This document shows positions 34,111 to 46,783 of a DNA stretch of 64,000 bases, piece by piece. The DNA lies in NCBI RefSeq assembly GCF_963855985.1, contig NC_087104.1:9424001-9488000 (forward strand). The letters are read 5' to 3'. Within the stretch, counting starts at the first letter, position 1. Each line of letters begins with the position of its first letter. The DNA is from Ostrinia nubilalis. Lineage: Eukaryota; Arthropoda; Insecta; Lepidoptera; Crambidae. The translations under genes were made by a program, and so were the position numbers. The notes beneath the pieces are model-generated. The model had not been told where the DNA came from. It saw only the letters and a program-made list of their open reading frames with translations, and searched no databases.

Positions 34111-34846
34111 ATATTGTTTTTAGATTTATTGCCAGAAAGTTCCTTCGCAGGGTTGCCAACAAAGACTTTCCTAGTTATGTAAACAACTTTCGATATCTCG
34201 AAATTACATCAAGTTAAGTAGGTAAAAGTCAGGGAAAAGGGGGTTTGACAATCCTAGTTTTGTGTTAAATGAGTCGTTGGCATTAATACGCCTGATGGTT
34301 TACTGAGATAGAAATTAAGTTCGCCAATTGTCAATTATAATAAAGATAAGTAATAAATAAGTTACATACCTAATCTAAATGTGGTGGAAATATCAGAGTA
34401 ATATTCCAAAAAAGGTATTGATGTAAAATAAAAAAATAAAAAATTACAGCAATTTCTCGTAAATTATAAGCAATCCTTACTTATTTATGTATATTACAGT
34501 TGGTTAGAGCTTCATTTAATATTTCTCTTAATCAACCCTGATCTGTAAGATTTCCCAAACCCTCCATCTGACTGTAGAATTTTTCTTTATCTTTTGAGCC
34601 ATTTCTACTCACAACACGAAAAAGTATCCACAAAAATGTTTTTGCATATTTCATTCAACATTCACTTCCATTAATATACATTTTTGCGAACTGAAAATGA
34701 AAGATGTAATGTTTTAAAAATATTCCACCTGATTTTATGTTAATTTGCCATGACTTACTTATTGGAGTGTAATGTGATTAAATTACTGAATACTTAATCT
34801 AAAGCTTTAAAAAGTAGGGTATTTTTGGTATACTTACTTACCGGTC
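34111..34846. other. Spacer, nothing recognised
   Basis: AT-rich, no gene. Confidence 0.45.
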
Positions 34847-34849
34847 TTA

Positions 34850-34967
34850 GGCTGGGTTGCACCACCGAAATTTGACCATAACTTTAACGATAACCGGTGT
34901 ATTTTGTATGGAGTTTGACAGATTTTTGACGTATGTCAAAGTTAAAGTAAGATGGTGCAACCCACCC
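34850..34967 (-). mobile_element. MITE family A, copy 4
   Basis: A full 118-bp copy in opposite orientation to copies 1 and 3, flanked by TTA at 34847-34849 and 34968-34970. The GACAGATTTTTGACGT block lies on the right instead of the left. Confidence 0.9.
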
Positions 34968-34970
34968 TTA

Positions 34971-35504
34971 GAGATACTTATGACTTTGGTACCTACTTGC
35001 TTTTGTATTTCTTCTAAGAGAAGACTCTTATGTCTTGCATGATGACAATCAAGTTGCTGAATAAATTAATATCTTAGGTAAATGGTAATATTTTATTGAA
35101 AAAAGTAAAAATAAATCAACACAAAAATATAATTTCAAAATCGGATAAATACATCCAGTCTAAAAATTACTATTTTCAAATAAATGTCAGGAATATTTGA
35201 ATACAATAATACAAAAATCTAACTAAAACCCATTTCAAATGTAGTCGTATCGTCCCAATAATATTTTACCCAGCCACTGCTTCGGCACAGTATTGTGTGG
35301 GTGTATAATAATGTCTGTAATATCTGTGATAAAATAATATTATTATCATCGTTGGATAACAGACAATTTTTTCACAGAGATATTTCACAAACTGCTTACG
35401 TAACTTTTAGTGCCTCCATACTGGAAGTTCTATGGATTGGATCATTCAATCCATACAAATAATATTTTATTATTGCGAACGTTACCTTGACCGTCTTTTA
35501 CCTT
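34971..35504. other. Spacer with a LINE 3'-end hint
   Basis: The stretch TTTTACCCAGCCACTGCTTC (about 35267-35286) resembles the LINE 3' block at 3045-3062. Otherwise unremarkable. Confidence 0.35.
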
Positions 35505-35677
35505 TCTCTTCACGCTTAAAACCTGAATCAATTTAGATGAAATTTCGTACAGAGATATATTGAAAACCAGTTAAAAATATAGGATAGTTTGTATCCCGGT
35601 TTTTGAATGGATACACACGCGTTAAGGTAATTCTGTGACAGGCTAAAATTCATGTCGAATCCGCGTGCAATAGCTAG
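35505..35677 (+). mobile_element. Degraded Helitron, 3' half
   Basis: AATTTAGATGAAATTTCGTA, ATAGGATAGTTTGTATCCCG and TTCTGTGACAGGCTAAAATT correspond in order to the Helitron at 60164-60397, ending at CTAG|T near 35672-35677. The 5' half and microsatellite are lost, and many substitutions mark it as old. Confidence 0.6.
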
Positions 35678-37452
35678 TAACTCATAAATCTAAACTTATC
35701 TGATAATAGTGCATTTTCCAGCCTTCACATAATCCACTGAAAGCACTCCCAATGGGCATTAATCACGCCCTTATTCTTACAATCATCGAGTGTAAACCGG
35801 TTTAATCCGGTTTGATTTATATCGTCGGGTAGACGAGTGATTACTTCCTATGCATTAGCGTTGATGAATGTATTTGCATTAGTGATCCAGGCTTAACTAC
35901 AGATCAGATACAAACGCGATGGGGAGAGGAGTTTGCCCACTGTCATTGTCAGTAGAACAGCATTGTGTTGTGTCTCAGATTTTTATGACCATTATTCGTC
36001 TCCCAGGTATATATTTTGCAACTACTTAAATCATAATCTTTATCTATCTCTATCTCAATATTGGTAGCAACAATAATATTAATATTTATCAATATTACAT
36101 CTGTAATGTTAGTAGAGTATAATTTTTAATTAAATTCAATAAATTGACATTATGAGCAGTTAATTTGGAAATCCCAAATGTAATTTTAGCGATTCTTTTG
36201 TTGTTTTGTAATGGTCTAAAATTAGAAAACTCGTAGGGCCTCTTATGGCCCAATCTCCTTTTTTGTCAACCTTATGTACTCACGCACTTTACATAACTTT
36301 ATAAACTCAAAAACTTCGAATGAAAAGTTTATTTTCGTCTGCAAACAAAAAATATTTTCTGAATACATTTATTTTCTCGCGATTGCCAGAGTTAACTTTT
36401 AAAATAAAAAGTTTGGAGACCAAATTGGGTGATCAGGTCATGCCCAAAAATAACGCCTTCGAAAAGTATTCGCTTTGAATCACAGATTTTATATTAATAC
36501 AATTGGGACAAAGGTTTTATTAATAGCATCTGTTGATAATAGATCAACAGCTTTTAATATATGAAGTTGGTTGCATAACTACACATTACAAGCATTTCAG
36601 TCAAATAGTGAAGGAAAATAGAGCTTTTCTCACAAATGCCTAATTTAGCCAATATTTCAGTTACAATAATTATATATTTCATATTAATATCTCTTCTCTT
36701 TAAGCTCGACAAATGCTAAATAAAAAACTTGAAAAATAACTGTCTGAAGAATAGTAGCATAGTTTCGTTTGACGCAGTTAATGTGTAACACTTAAAAAGG
36801 TAACAGATGGTCCACATCTAAATCACGTCAACTTGACGCAAATGAGTGGCATCGATACCAATAATGAGTTTCGATTTTGTCAGTCCCCAATTCACAACCG
36901 AAGATAAACATCGAGGTTTCATTCACACCAGCTGTCGGTTGTTACAGTTTACTAGTGTGATCAAAATGTACTGTCTCAATATCCTTGATAATAAACATAA
37001 CATTTACTAATTGATCTTCACTTTTTTTATGAACAATTGGTTCACTTAGATCACTAAATACAATATAAATAAATAAATAAAAAATATTAAATTTTATGAA
37101 TCATAATTTAGCATATTATTTAACATTCGATAATGAAATTTAACGTTTCCACAAATAATACAGCGGTATTATTAAATTTAAGAATCTCTATTACGACTTT
37201 TGTAAGACAATGGGAACGAAACGCAAGATAAAGATTATCTGTTTCTTATTTTCCATGCCGCGGTCCCTCGCTATTTGTGAGTTAAATTCTCAGTCCTCAG
37301 AGCAAAATAAATTGCTCGACAGAACTGAGAGGAAGACAACACTTGTAATTAATGGAAATAGCCGAATGAGCGTTTTTTTACATTTTGTGGAGTAAAAAGT
37401 GAAGTATTTGAGATGTGACACTTTTTGTCATTAATAATAATGTCAACACTTC
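35678..37452. other. Single-copy stretch, no supported gene
   Basis: No coding exon recognised. At 35790-35815 ACCGGTTT and CCGGTTTGA occur close together in balanced, repeat-free sequence, again a possible regulatory element. The remainder is AT-rich. Confidence 0.35.
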
Positions 37453-37455
37453 TTA

Positions 37456-37573
37456 GGCTGAGTTGCACCACCTAACTTTAACGGTTATTATAATGATAAC
37501 CGGTGCTTTTTGTTTGGGGTTTGACAGATTTTTGACGTTTGTCAAAGTTAAAATAAGATGGTGCAACCCAGCC
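37456..37573 (-). mobile_element. MITE family A, copy 5
   Basis: A full copy flanked by TTA at 37453-37455 and 37574-37576, same orientation as copy 4. Confidence 0.9.
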
Positions 37574-37576
37574 TTA

Positions 37577-38833
37577 GGGTTCAAGTTTTAAACTAATTAT
37601 GCCAGTCGAGGCGCTTGTATAGCCTACTGTTACTATGCGTAGAAATCATTTAGTCATAATCGTCAGTCACACTGTCTAATGTCCCCTCTGTCATCCACTT
37701 TATGGGTTTTTTGCGTAAAAAAGGCATCTCTTTCTAGCCCATCTTTTTCAATAATTTCACTCTCACAAAATTTAACAGGTAGTTATTATTACAGCATTTA
37801 TAATACTTATCAGTGTTAGTTATTGTTCAATGTTTGGTCCAATACAGATGATGATGCTAAAAACATCCATTGACAATGGACAAACCATACCGCTTTAGGT
37901 TGAGTCGCGAACTCATGATCGCTTTCTGTAAGCAGTAAGTTTAGTCTTAAATATTTTACCAGCAGTATAATGTTAAGCAAACTTGACATTTACACTTTAA
38001 AGTAATTGCACATTATCCTCAAGAAGCTCACAAATGAATAGCTCGCAAAATTTGAATTTAATTCAGTGAAATTGAGTTCACGGCTCCAAGTTGGAAGTGA
38101 ATTGTAATAACAATAACATTTAGAAATAGGAACAGCCGCTGTGATCTCGAAACGAGGAATAACGAGAACAGATCCTGCTGTTACTAATTGTGAAATACTG
38201 TAGTATCTAGTGATGCTATGATATTCATTTGGTACGTTCCACTAACGAGTTCTTGCATTTCAGGCATTGCTTCTTCTCGGTACTAGCCCACAATATTGTC
38301 CCGAAGCAGTGGTAGGTTATTGCAAAATATTATGCCTATTGGGTAGGCTCTTATGAACTTTTAGGATAGAAACATTAAACTAGTAATATAATCATTTGTT
38401 TAGTAGGCATTCAAATCTAAAAGCACGCATTCTTAGTTTTCAAAACCATGTTTTCGTGTTTACATTCATTGGTAACAAATAAAGAATTTATAAAAATCAA
38501 TTTCTTCTCATATCGATATTGAAGTAATTTAAAATCCTATATTTTCTAAAGATAAAGCGACTCGCATCAACGCTTTTCCGAGAAAAACAACTCTCTGATT
38601 GTAACGACAATAAAGAAAAGGCTAGCCGTTTTATTTTAAAAGAATCGCAAAAATAATACACATACGAGTACGACATTATTTGCAGGAAAACAATGCCATT
38701 CCACTGGTATAAAGAATAATGAAACAATACCAAAGGAGTTTCTTCTCTAATGCACCAGTGAAATAAAAAAACTAAATATGTGTGCCGGTTTTTCATTACT
38801 TCATTGTAAGGATGTGACACATTTATTAATTAC
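37577..38833. other. Spacer with a short LINE 3' fragment
   Basis: At about 38268-38320 a plus-strand piece (TTGTCCCGAAGCAGTGGTAG) matches the LINE 3' end family of 2900-3145. A 107-codon minus-strand frame (38497-38820) has no recognisable motif. Confidence 0.4.
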
Positions 38834-39020
38834 TAGCTGTCCCGGCGAACTTTGTACCGCTATATTTTTCTTTTATAAGAACTGTGTTTTTTCACCTTTT
38901 AAACCTTCCCTGAACTTTCACAAATATTTCAAGACAAAAATTAGCCAAATCGGTCCTGCCGTTCTCGAGTTTTAGCCAGACTAACGAACAGCAATTCATT
39001 TCTATTTATAAGAGAAGAAG
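38834..39020 (-). mobile_element. Helitron-like interspersed repeat
   Basis: Starts ACTAGCTGTCCCGGCGAACTT on the plus strand, the complement of a CTAG|T 3' end. It runs through AAATCGGTCCTGCCGTTCTC and GAACAGCAATTCATTTCTAT to a TTATAAG-like 5' end. This is a repeat layout common in arthropods. The 65-codon frame (38778-38975) is part of it. Confidence 0.55.
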
Positions 39021-40030
39021 ATTTTCATTAGGTAGTATTAACGCAGTCATCAGTTGCATATAAAAACGGATGTTACGCACTGTATTTTCGTATTCATTCT
39101 ACGGAGAAACATCGTTTGGACAATTCATAAATTAATATTAGTTAGTTGGCAGTGTCATTATGCTTGTTACGAGTACAGGCAGACATACATAGGTACATAG
39201 TCGTATTTGTGGCAAAATCGCACAGTGTTTAGGCAAACCTATTCATAAGCCTGGTAGTATTTAGGCGTTGTAAATTAAAATCAATAGATTTCAAAATTCA
39301 TCTGTCAAACATCCAACGTCAGGCTTAACCTTTACAAATCCCCGTAACCCGACCCAATTGTAACAAAACGAATACACGATTTGATGACCAGCACTTTCCG
39401 TTTAAATCTCTGTCCGTGCTAAATGATACACAAAAACAAAATTTTCACATTCGTCCAGTTATTGGCCATCAAGGTCCATTTTGCGAGGGTACCCTTTCGT
39501 ATGGAAACCTATTCATTTTATTCAAAGGTTTAAATTGATTCCAAAATATACATGGACGAAATGCCTATTCGGACGCATTCGATTTGGACCTTTCGATTCG
39601 CCTTGTGTACGTTACGTTCCGCGTGTTTTGAGTTTTTAAAGCGTGCATTTTATTGGAAATTTTCGTTTTAGCGGTTTATTTTAACCCTCCTACTGAACTT
39701 TCGCATCTGATACGTTACTCTGACAGCTGTAGCTTAACTAAGCTATTATATGCTTTGTGATTTAAAGCAATTACTTATCATCAACGTCAAAATGTAAAGT
39801 CCACTTCTAGACCTAAGAACGCTACGTCAAGTGGCTAAAGGTGATTTGAATCCAGTAGTTTTAGATCACGTTTAAACAATCATAAAAGCATTATTTGATT
39901 GACGATGATCCCGATTATTTAGTTCATCTTATTAGTACTCATAATCTCACAAATAAAAACTTTACACATTATTGAGAGAAAAAAAGAATATCTATGCCTA
40001 AAAATTTTAACAAAACGTTCCTGAACATCA
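39021..40030. other. Spacer, nothing recognised
   Basis: No supported gene. Confidence 0.4.
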
Positions 40031-40290
40031 TTCTCCATTAACTCCCCAGTTATCATTAAACAAGAGTCAGCAAATAAAGGTCATGGCTTCCAGATTGGTC
40101 CAGTGATTACGTCCCAATTAATCCAGAATCAATAATGGCATTAATTCGGGCCGTGCACGGTCAGCAAGTCACCAATCTGCACTGGGACACGGGACAGTGT
40201 CCCAGTGTTTTGATGACATGGTGACCGCAATTAACTGTCGTACGGTGATTACCGAGGTGGAGGTGTGTGGTTTAATCTCGTGTACTAGAA
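40031..40290. promoter_or_regulatory. Candidate conserved non-coding element
   Basis: A balanced, repeat-free stretch with several homeodomain-like TAAT/ATTA words (CCAATTAATCCAG, GCATTAATTCG, CGCAATTAACTG) and a 9-bp-arm palindrome CTGGGACAC..GTGTCCCAG (40182-40205). There is no open frame of interest. The appearance fits an enhancer, but conservation cannot be judged from one sequence. Confidence 0.25.
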
Positions 40291-42943
40291 GGTTAGAGAT
40301 GAAATACGCACAATACAGATACGAATTCATATAGACCATACACAGAGTAGCGATTATTACGCCATTCAGCTTAAGTAACAGTAGACAAACCTACACCCAG
40401 TTGTAGTTATCTTATTTATTGTAGACATATTACACGTAGATACAGAAAACAATTAAAATTAAATATTATGTACAATTCATAAATAAAACGAATAGGTAGA
40501 AAAAAACAATTTTATGAAACATAAGCAATAAATAAGTAACAAAGTCTAATGAATAACATTATTGTATTTCTTGTAACTGTTATTTCTTTGTGCCATAAAT
40601 ATTAACTATCTTCACACTTTTCTTCGAGATACAAAAATAAAATATAATCCCTCTACATTTCTTTAAAGATTGGTGGCGCGTTATTAACCTTATATTAAAT
40701 CCCATTTCTCAGTAAGACATATTACTTTCACACCTCCACTATCCACGTTCACAATATACTCCAATCTATCGCAAAGTTAATATGAAATATGAGTGGCGTA
40801 CTTGCAAACTCTATTCGTGGAAAAAACATTAATTTTGAACCGCCAGCAACCGCTCCCCACCAATATCCATCACCGAGACTATTTGCATTGGGGGTGGTAA
40901 ATCCACGCAAGAAATCTTATATGGCAACCCCGAGTGTTGCTGTCAGGGTTACCAACTTCGTGGTAAATAACTGGACTCCTGCGAGTTGTTGTAATACCTA
41001 GGGTATCTAAACCTGATACATTCTGCTTTTGCTCACTTAATTTTTTTTCGTATTACTCGGAAATTAATCGAAATGTTGTTTTGTACTATTTCTCAATCAC
41101 AAATTTTAACTGGTTGGGTTTCAAAGTCAAGCTCTTAGTACCTACAAACTTTGAGTTCCTACTTTATATACAGTGATGAGAAAGAGAAGTTTAGTGGTTG
41201 CCTCTTTCATATTGTTAATTTCACTTGGTATTTTTAGTACTTAATTCTTTTCTGATAATAATACATAACTTATTCATAAAGACCTCACAACAAGAGGGTT
41301 TTCCATTTATTTGCAAGCTAAAATTTGCTACACTTTTAGACAATTTGATGAAAATGGAAGTAATAAATCACAGCAGACAACCCTATTAAGGAAGTACGTC
41401 TGTCGATGCCGTGTATCATCTCGGATTCATTTGTGACTTATTGCCCTACATTCAGGCTGAGGATTTGATCGTTCCATCTGATTGGAAAAGCTATATGATA
41501 TTTTGGAAATACGCATCAGCAATAAAAATGTCATGGAAACCATCCTTACTGCATGTAAAATAAGGCTAACTTTGCAATGAAACTACTTCAATTGATATAG
41601 TTGATATTGGAAATATTTTTGTCACTTTTGCGAAAATGTTTTTACACTTTAAATACCCAACTTTTTGATCTAGGAAAAGCCTTTTGACAAACAATGTAAC
41701 ACTATCCTTTGGCAGCAAAATCCCGTAAAAGGCGATTTTATTTTCATTCTCCGATTCTCCGATCAAATTTTTGATTAAATACGGTCTCTATTTACAAGGG
41801 AAACGTAATTGATATTCTGGAAAATACTGAGCATTTTCCGGATCGTGACTTGTTCGGCAGCATATTTTTCAACAATCAAGTTGATTCGTAGCTTTTTAAA
41901 TATATTTCTTTTTAAATAGAAATCTGATTTATCTGTCTCTACAATAACCTTGATGCTTACTAATAAGAGCAACAGTGTCAACCTATTAACAATTACATTA
42001 GGTACATCATCTTGCTTATTTCCACTATCAAAAAATGTACACTACGTCTGAATAAAAATGATAAATAGTGATACTAAAGATATTTCAGGTGTCAATGACC
42101 AAGCGTCATTAGTTACTGGCAATCAAAAAACAAAAGAATTACTACGTGCGCGAAAAAAGGCACGCCTGGATTGTTCAATAAATATATTATTATGACCTAC
42201 ACTGAACCGTCCCAGCTATGACATTGTTAGGAGGGAGCTACTATCAATACTGGATTATTACTAGTTCCGATTATTGCCACGTTGGACAACCATAAAATTA
42301 TGACATTAACAATACTGGGTGCTGGGTTGTTAGTTTTTGATTTTTGCCATTTGACGTTTCTAAAACGAATCCAATCGGTATCCTCCATCGCTCTACAATG
42401 AGTTAACAATGGATTTTAAGTCCGTTGCTGTATAACTAAGGTATAATTTTGCAGATATCCATGTTGAATAATAAAAAGATAATTCGGTTACAGTCCTTAT
42501 CACATCAGACTTTACGTTTTTGTTGCAAAATAGCGCCTATTCCAATTGAATTAAAGGCCACAGTGTTGGGTTTAGTGTGCCGTCGTCCGTACATAGTGCT
42601 TAGTGGTGTGCAGTGGTGGAGGCGGCCTCACACAACGCACTAATAGACTCAATCAATGCTCAAATTGGAACAGAAGCTGTACCGAGACGTATGCCTATTC
42701 AAACTAAGAGGTGGTTTTAATGCTGAAGCACTTATAACTAAGAGGCGGTTAAATGCCACTTTCAAAGTATAAATATAACCTGTAAATTGTACCTAAAACC
42801 TAAATTATGGTGTCTATAAAACCTAAATAAAAACAGAATCTCAAAAAATTGTTATGATATCGTTAGTGTTCAAGCCACGGTATAATGTATCTTCATGACC
42901 CATCAAATATTAACGATGATAGTTATTTTGTCAAATAACTGAT
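40291..42943. other. Spacer, nothing recognised
   Basis: Frames at 40789-41001, 41566-41981 and 42227-42643 lack recognisable motifs and mostly contain AT-driven chance codons. Confidence 0.4.
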
Positions 42944-42946
42944 TTA

Positions 42947-43079
42947 CGCCCGTATTCACAAACATTACTATGAGGTCTCACAGTGCGCATGAACGCCCAG
43001 GGTGACATATGAACCAATCACAGAGCTCTACGCTATGCGTTCGATTTACTTCACATAAGCAAGCATCGTTTTACGGGCG
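42947..43079 (-). mobile_element. MITE family B, copy 3
   Basis: A 133-bp copy in opposite orientation to copies 1 and 2, flanked by TTA at 42944-42946 and 43080-43082. It begins CGCCCGTATTCACAAACATT and ends AGCAAGCATCGTTTTACGGG-CG, with slight decay at the right end. Confidence 0.85.
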
Positions 43080-43082
43080 TTA

Positions 43083-44840
43083 GCATAGTGAAACATACAA
43101 GCCCATGTTTAATGTAAAAACTATTGAAATAAAGAAAAAATTTGACAGTTCTTCATTTGTTTTCATAGTGAGCTTCTTTTGTTCTTTTCATTTTTATAAT
43201 TCCAAATTCAAACGAATTCTCTCTCATACGACATTTAACTGGAATATCAACGCTACGGAACTCCGTGTTGTATCGAGCCGCACGCAAATCAAGTGGTTTT
43301 GTTTGGTTTGATTTATAGCCGACGCTTGACTGCCGTGGTAATATTTCAAGTTGCATCATCCCGAAAAAACTATTAATTTACTTAGTAGTTTGTTGGTTTA
43401 TTAACATTGAGTTGACACTTGATTTCGTCTGATAGTGGAAGCCGTGATTTATTGTAGCTACATTGTGTTAATTGCCGTGTTAATGTATTTCTATGATGTC
43501 ACATTTTTACATTTTTTAATAAACTATTATTTAAGGTTTTTCAATTTGAAAAATGAAACTGTCTTACCGAAGCTGAGCTTTTTAGTATGAATATAAGGTT
43601 GCAAATAAAACTTAACTTAAGGATGGCATACGAGGAATGTTTGTCTGTGTGCCTACCACAAAACTGTAAATACAAGGAAGAACATAAAGAGAAAGGTTTT
43701 ACGGTAACTGGCACCATTGGCTACGCCGTAGCAGACGCCTGCGGGTGGGGCTACGAGCATTTTCGTAGTCCTTTTCGTAGTCTTTTTCGTAACGCTCTCG
43801 TAGATGCGGATGGGTGCTATAAAGCGGTCGAATTTCTTTGACTGTGTCTGAGGTTTCTTAAATGCGCATTTTAAATGTACACTAAGATTTCGATGCCTCC
43901 TAAGTAAACTATCGTATGTCTTAAAACCAAAATTTACAGTAGAGCCATTTAAAGATATTTATGTGTGCAGTTTTCCCATCTTTTGAGCTAGGGGTACGAT
44001 TTTTTCAAAACATATAGTCGATATAAGGTGTATTCTCATACAATAACATTTATTTGTAAATATATTGTAGTTTTGGAGATATTGTTGTTACGGTGTTTTA
44101 CGGCGGATAAAATTAGTCATAGAAATCGTAACATAACTATACAATTATTTACTTTGTCTAGCTGTAGGTAAAATATATAGTAAGAGCCACATACTCCATT
44201 GTACGGGAACATAATCATTTATATTGTCGAAGGTATGTTACATATTTATTAATTTTTCATTGTAAATTCATGCTAAAACTAAATTATTCAATTAGGTACT
44301 CATCTATTTTGGACAAAAGGATTCACAAAATCAATTTGAACACAATGAAAGTCTTGAAATGAAACCTCTGTTTTAAATACCTTATTTATTAATTTGTACC
44401 AAAGAATCACGTTATAACAGTCTTTGTTTCTTATGAAAATATAATTAAAATAATTTTAAATTAACATAGAATGTGAAGTTATTACAAATAATTAAATCAA
44501 AAGTTATTAACTGACGAGATCAAATAAAAAAAATTGTTTTCTAATAAACATTGCTTATTTTTGAAACATAGCAATTACGACTAAATTAAAAAGTTTTATT
44601 TATAAAGTGATAAAAGGAATATTTATCTTCTTTATTAACCTTAAAATAAGCAAAATCTATTCTTAATTGATAAAATCTATTAACAAAGTTACATCGTGTT
44701 ATTACTTTAATAAAAGTTATTGTTCTTACTTTAAAAAAATAGTATTTAATTTTATTAAAGCCTCTAATATTATTCAAAAATTGCACATAAGGAATCTATA
44801 TAATAGGTAACATGAATAATAATTAATGATAATTCAGTAA
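43083..44840. other. Spacer, nothing recognised
   Basis: An 84-codon frame at 43587-43841 ends in a TACG/TTTTCGTAG-rich patch (43715-43800) that resembles the minisatellite at 22140-22271 more than a protein. The rest is AT-rich, and 44000-44800 is very AT-rich. Confidence 0.4.
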
Positions 44841-45198
44841 ATTTTTTATAAGTAATCAATAATAGGTAAAAAACTTTATAACTAAAAAAAAGTTAATCTG
44901 AATCAGTCTCAGCATTATGATTAGAAGAATCTACAAGAAGATTGTGATAGAATTGGTGATGCACCGCTGGAATGACACCACTAGTACAAAGGCTTACCAA
45001 GTATTTTTTTTAACTTTGGTTATAGTAGCACATGGTTAAAAAGGGGGCAAACATCAGAGTAATCTTGCTGTCGTCGTCTCGTGTTAGTTTTAGTAACAAC
45101 AGTCATATATTGAGACTCATCCAAATGATATTTATAATGGAGTTTATTTGAACACAACATCACCGTTCAAGTTCTTAGTCCAATTTTTACAGCCTAAG
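44841..45198 (-). repeat. Foldback 2, left arm (about 358 bp)
   Basis: Inverted near-identical copy of 45354-45708, with a few percent mismatch (for example TCTCAGC against GAGTGAT differences near 44905). On the minus strand it encodes the same C-terminal peptide as the right arm and ends SSNHNAETDSD plus a stop, so this arm may be closer to the ancestral sequence. Confidence 0.9.
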
Positions 45199-45201
45199 TA
45201 A

Positions 45202-45668
45202 ATGTTTCATGCTTTGATTGAAAGATGTGCCAAAAATAAATGTATTTATACTCCTTTAGAATGGTTTTCATTGGTACGATGGGCTAAACAAGATGGGAAA
45301 CCATATACTGTAATCGAGTTGCATCATACCAAATTTTTGGATTTTAAGTCAATCTTAGGCTGTAAAAATTGGACTAAGAACTTGAACGGTGATGTTGTGT
45401 TCAAATAAACTCCATTATGAATATCATTTGGATGAGTCTCAATATATGACTGTTGTTACTAAAATTAACACGAGACGACGACAGCAAGATTACTCTGATG
45501 TTTGCCCCCTTTTTAACCATGTGCTACTATAACCAAAGTTAAAAAAAATACTTGGTAAGCCTTTGTACTAGTGGTGTCATTCCAGCGGTGCATCACCAAT
45601 TCTATCACAATCTTCTTGTAGATTCTTTTAATCATAATGCTGAGAGTGATTCAGATTTACTTTTTTAG
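45202..45668 (+). pseudogene. Degraded transposon-style ORF, family not recognised
   Basis: The spacer and right arm of foldback 2 read as pieces of one decayed protein in shifting frames. The first is a clean 68-codon stretch with TPLEWFSLVRWAKQDGKPYT and KFLDFKSILGCKNWTKN (45202-45408). Next come TRRRQQDYSDVCPLFNH and, in another frame, SLCTSGVIPAVHHQFYHNLL, ending at a TAG (45666-45668). The order (a W-x(4)-RWA core, an Arg-rich linker, then a LC.SGVIP..H..FY tail) resembles uncharacterised repeat-encoded proteins of arthropods. I cannot name the superfamily. At least two frameshifts and stops are present. Confidence 0.5.
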
Positions 45669-45708
45669 TTATAAAGCTTTTTACCTATTATTGATTACTT
45701 ATAAAAAT
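45354..45708 (+). repeat. Foldback 2, right arm (about 355 bp)
   Basis: Partner of 44841-45198 across a 155-bp spacer (45199-45353). Since the reading frame runs continuously from spacer into this arm, the right arm looks like the one in original context and the left arm like an inverted extra copy. Confidence 0.9.
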
Positions 45709-45714
45709 ACATAC

Positions 45715-45918
45715 AAATGTCACTAATTAAAGAAATTTAGTTTGTCACAGATCGTCATAAATTATAGCCTATATGTTATGTTATTCTGGGTTATAAACAA
45801 AAATACTGTAAAGTTTCATCAAAATCTGTTCGGTAGTTTTTGCGCGAAAGAGTAACAAATTTCCAGACATCCTGATATCCAGACATCCTAACTTTCGCAT
45901 TTATAATATTAGTAGGAT
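45715..45918 (-). mobile_element. Helitron-type 5' end, degraded
   Basis: On the minus strand it begins near 45918 with TCCTACTAATATTATAAATG then CGAAAGT, the same 5' end as the Helitrons at 13378 and 60164. It continues with TTTTGATGAAACTTTAC. A GACATCCTGATATCCAGACA direct repeat replaces the (GTCT)n tract. The 3' end is missing and the fragment abuts foldback 2. Confidence 0.6.
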
Positions 45919-46082
45919 CGAAGTACCTTCATCACTAAGTAAATCACTGGAGATCAAATTAGAAAATGCTTGGATTTCTATTAAATCAGCTCCTTCAGGC
46001 AATGGCGAATCTGAAAATATTAAAAAAACACAAACATAAAATATAATTTAACTTCACAACGAAGACGAAAAAATCGTAATTA

Positions 46083-46280
46083 AAGTCAAAAGTCAAAGTC
46101 AAAATTTCTTTATTTGTTTGGACTAATAAATAGTTCTTACAAATCGTCATTTTGCTCTTAAGGAGCCTCTACATGTCTCATAATCTTTTTACCCTACCAG
46201 CGCTTCGAGACCAACATTTGGCAAGTGCTGAGAAGAAGCGCCGCAACAAACTCAGTCACCACTGTCTGCCGGTTAATATA
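46083..46280 (-). mobile_element. LINE 3' end with (TTTGAC)n tail
   Basis: On the minus strand the fragment ends AATAAAGAAATTTTGACTTTGAC. Its body shares CCAGC-CTTCG, AAGTGCTGAGAAGAAGCGCC and AACTCAGTCACCACTGTC with 2900-3145. It is a 3'-anchored, 5'-truncated non-LTR copy. It lies downstream of the LINE ORF at 46784-47664 on the same strand, but about 500 bp of other DNA separates them, so I do not join them. Confidence 0.65.
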
Positions 46281-46783
46281 AATAAATAGAAATAGTAGTA
46301 GTAGGTACATTCGATTCAGGAGCAGTTCACTGAATTTACCATGCATTCTTGTATGGTGTATCTTATAAGAATGGGTATACAAGATTGCGTGGTATATTAA
46401 ACAAGGTAGTGACGTGCTAATATCTAGACTTACATATTAAGATACTAGTAGAAATGACTCGCATACATAAATTTGAATAACTTGGATTGACCAGTCCCCG
46501 AAAGCAGCGCCTGTTCACAGACATGACGAGTGAACCAGCCATCGCTTCACTCGACCATATTAGAGGGAATGTAACGACCCGCCTCACTACGCCACCACCC
46601 CAGAGACATTTTAGTGAGAATGACAATTCCAAGTTATCTCTTTAAAATAAAAAACTAATATTAAAGCTAAGTAACAGTCCAGATTGAGAAGCATGACACT
46701 ATAACATTTGAGAAATTATTATGAGTTTATACATTACTTTTCATTTTAATTCTTTTTAGTGCGAGCATGAGAGGACCATAATC
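46281..46783. other. Spacer; possible 3' region of the LINE at 46784
   Basis: A 71-codon minus-strand frame at 46417-46632 has no recognisable domain. The sequence directly below 46784 probably belongs to the 3' untranslated part of the adjacent LINE, but no clear tail is seen. Confidence 0.35.

Noticed and set aside
38497..38820. 107-codon minus-strand frame
   Set aside because: No motif, AT-driven composition, and it overlaps a Helitron-adjacent region on the other strand.
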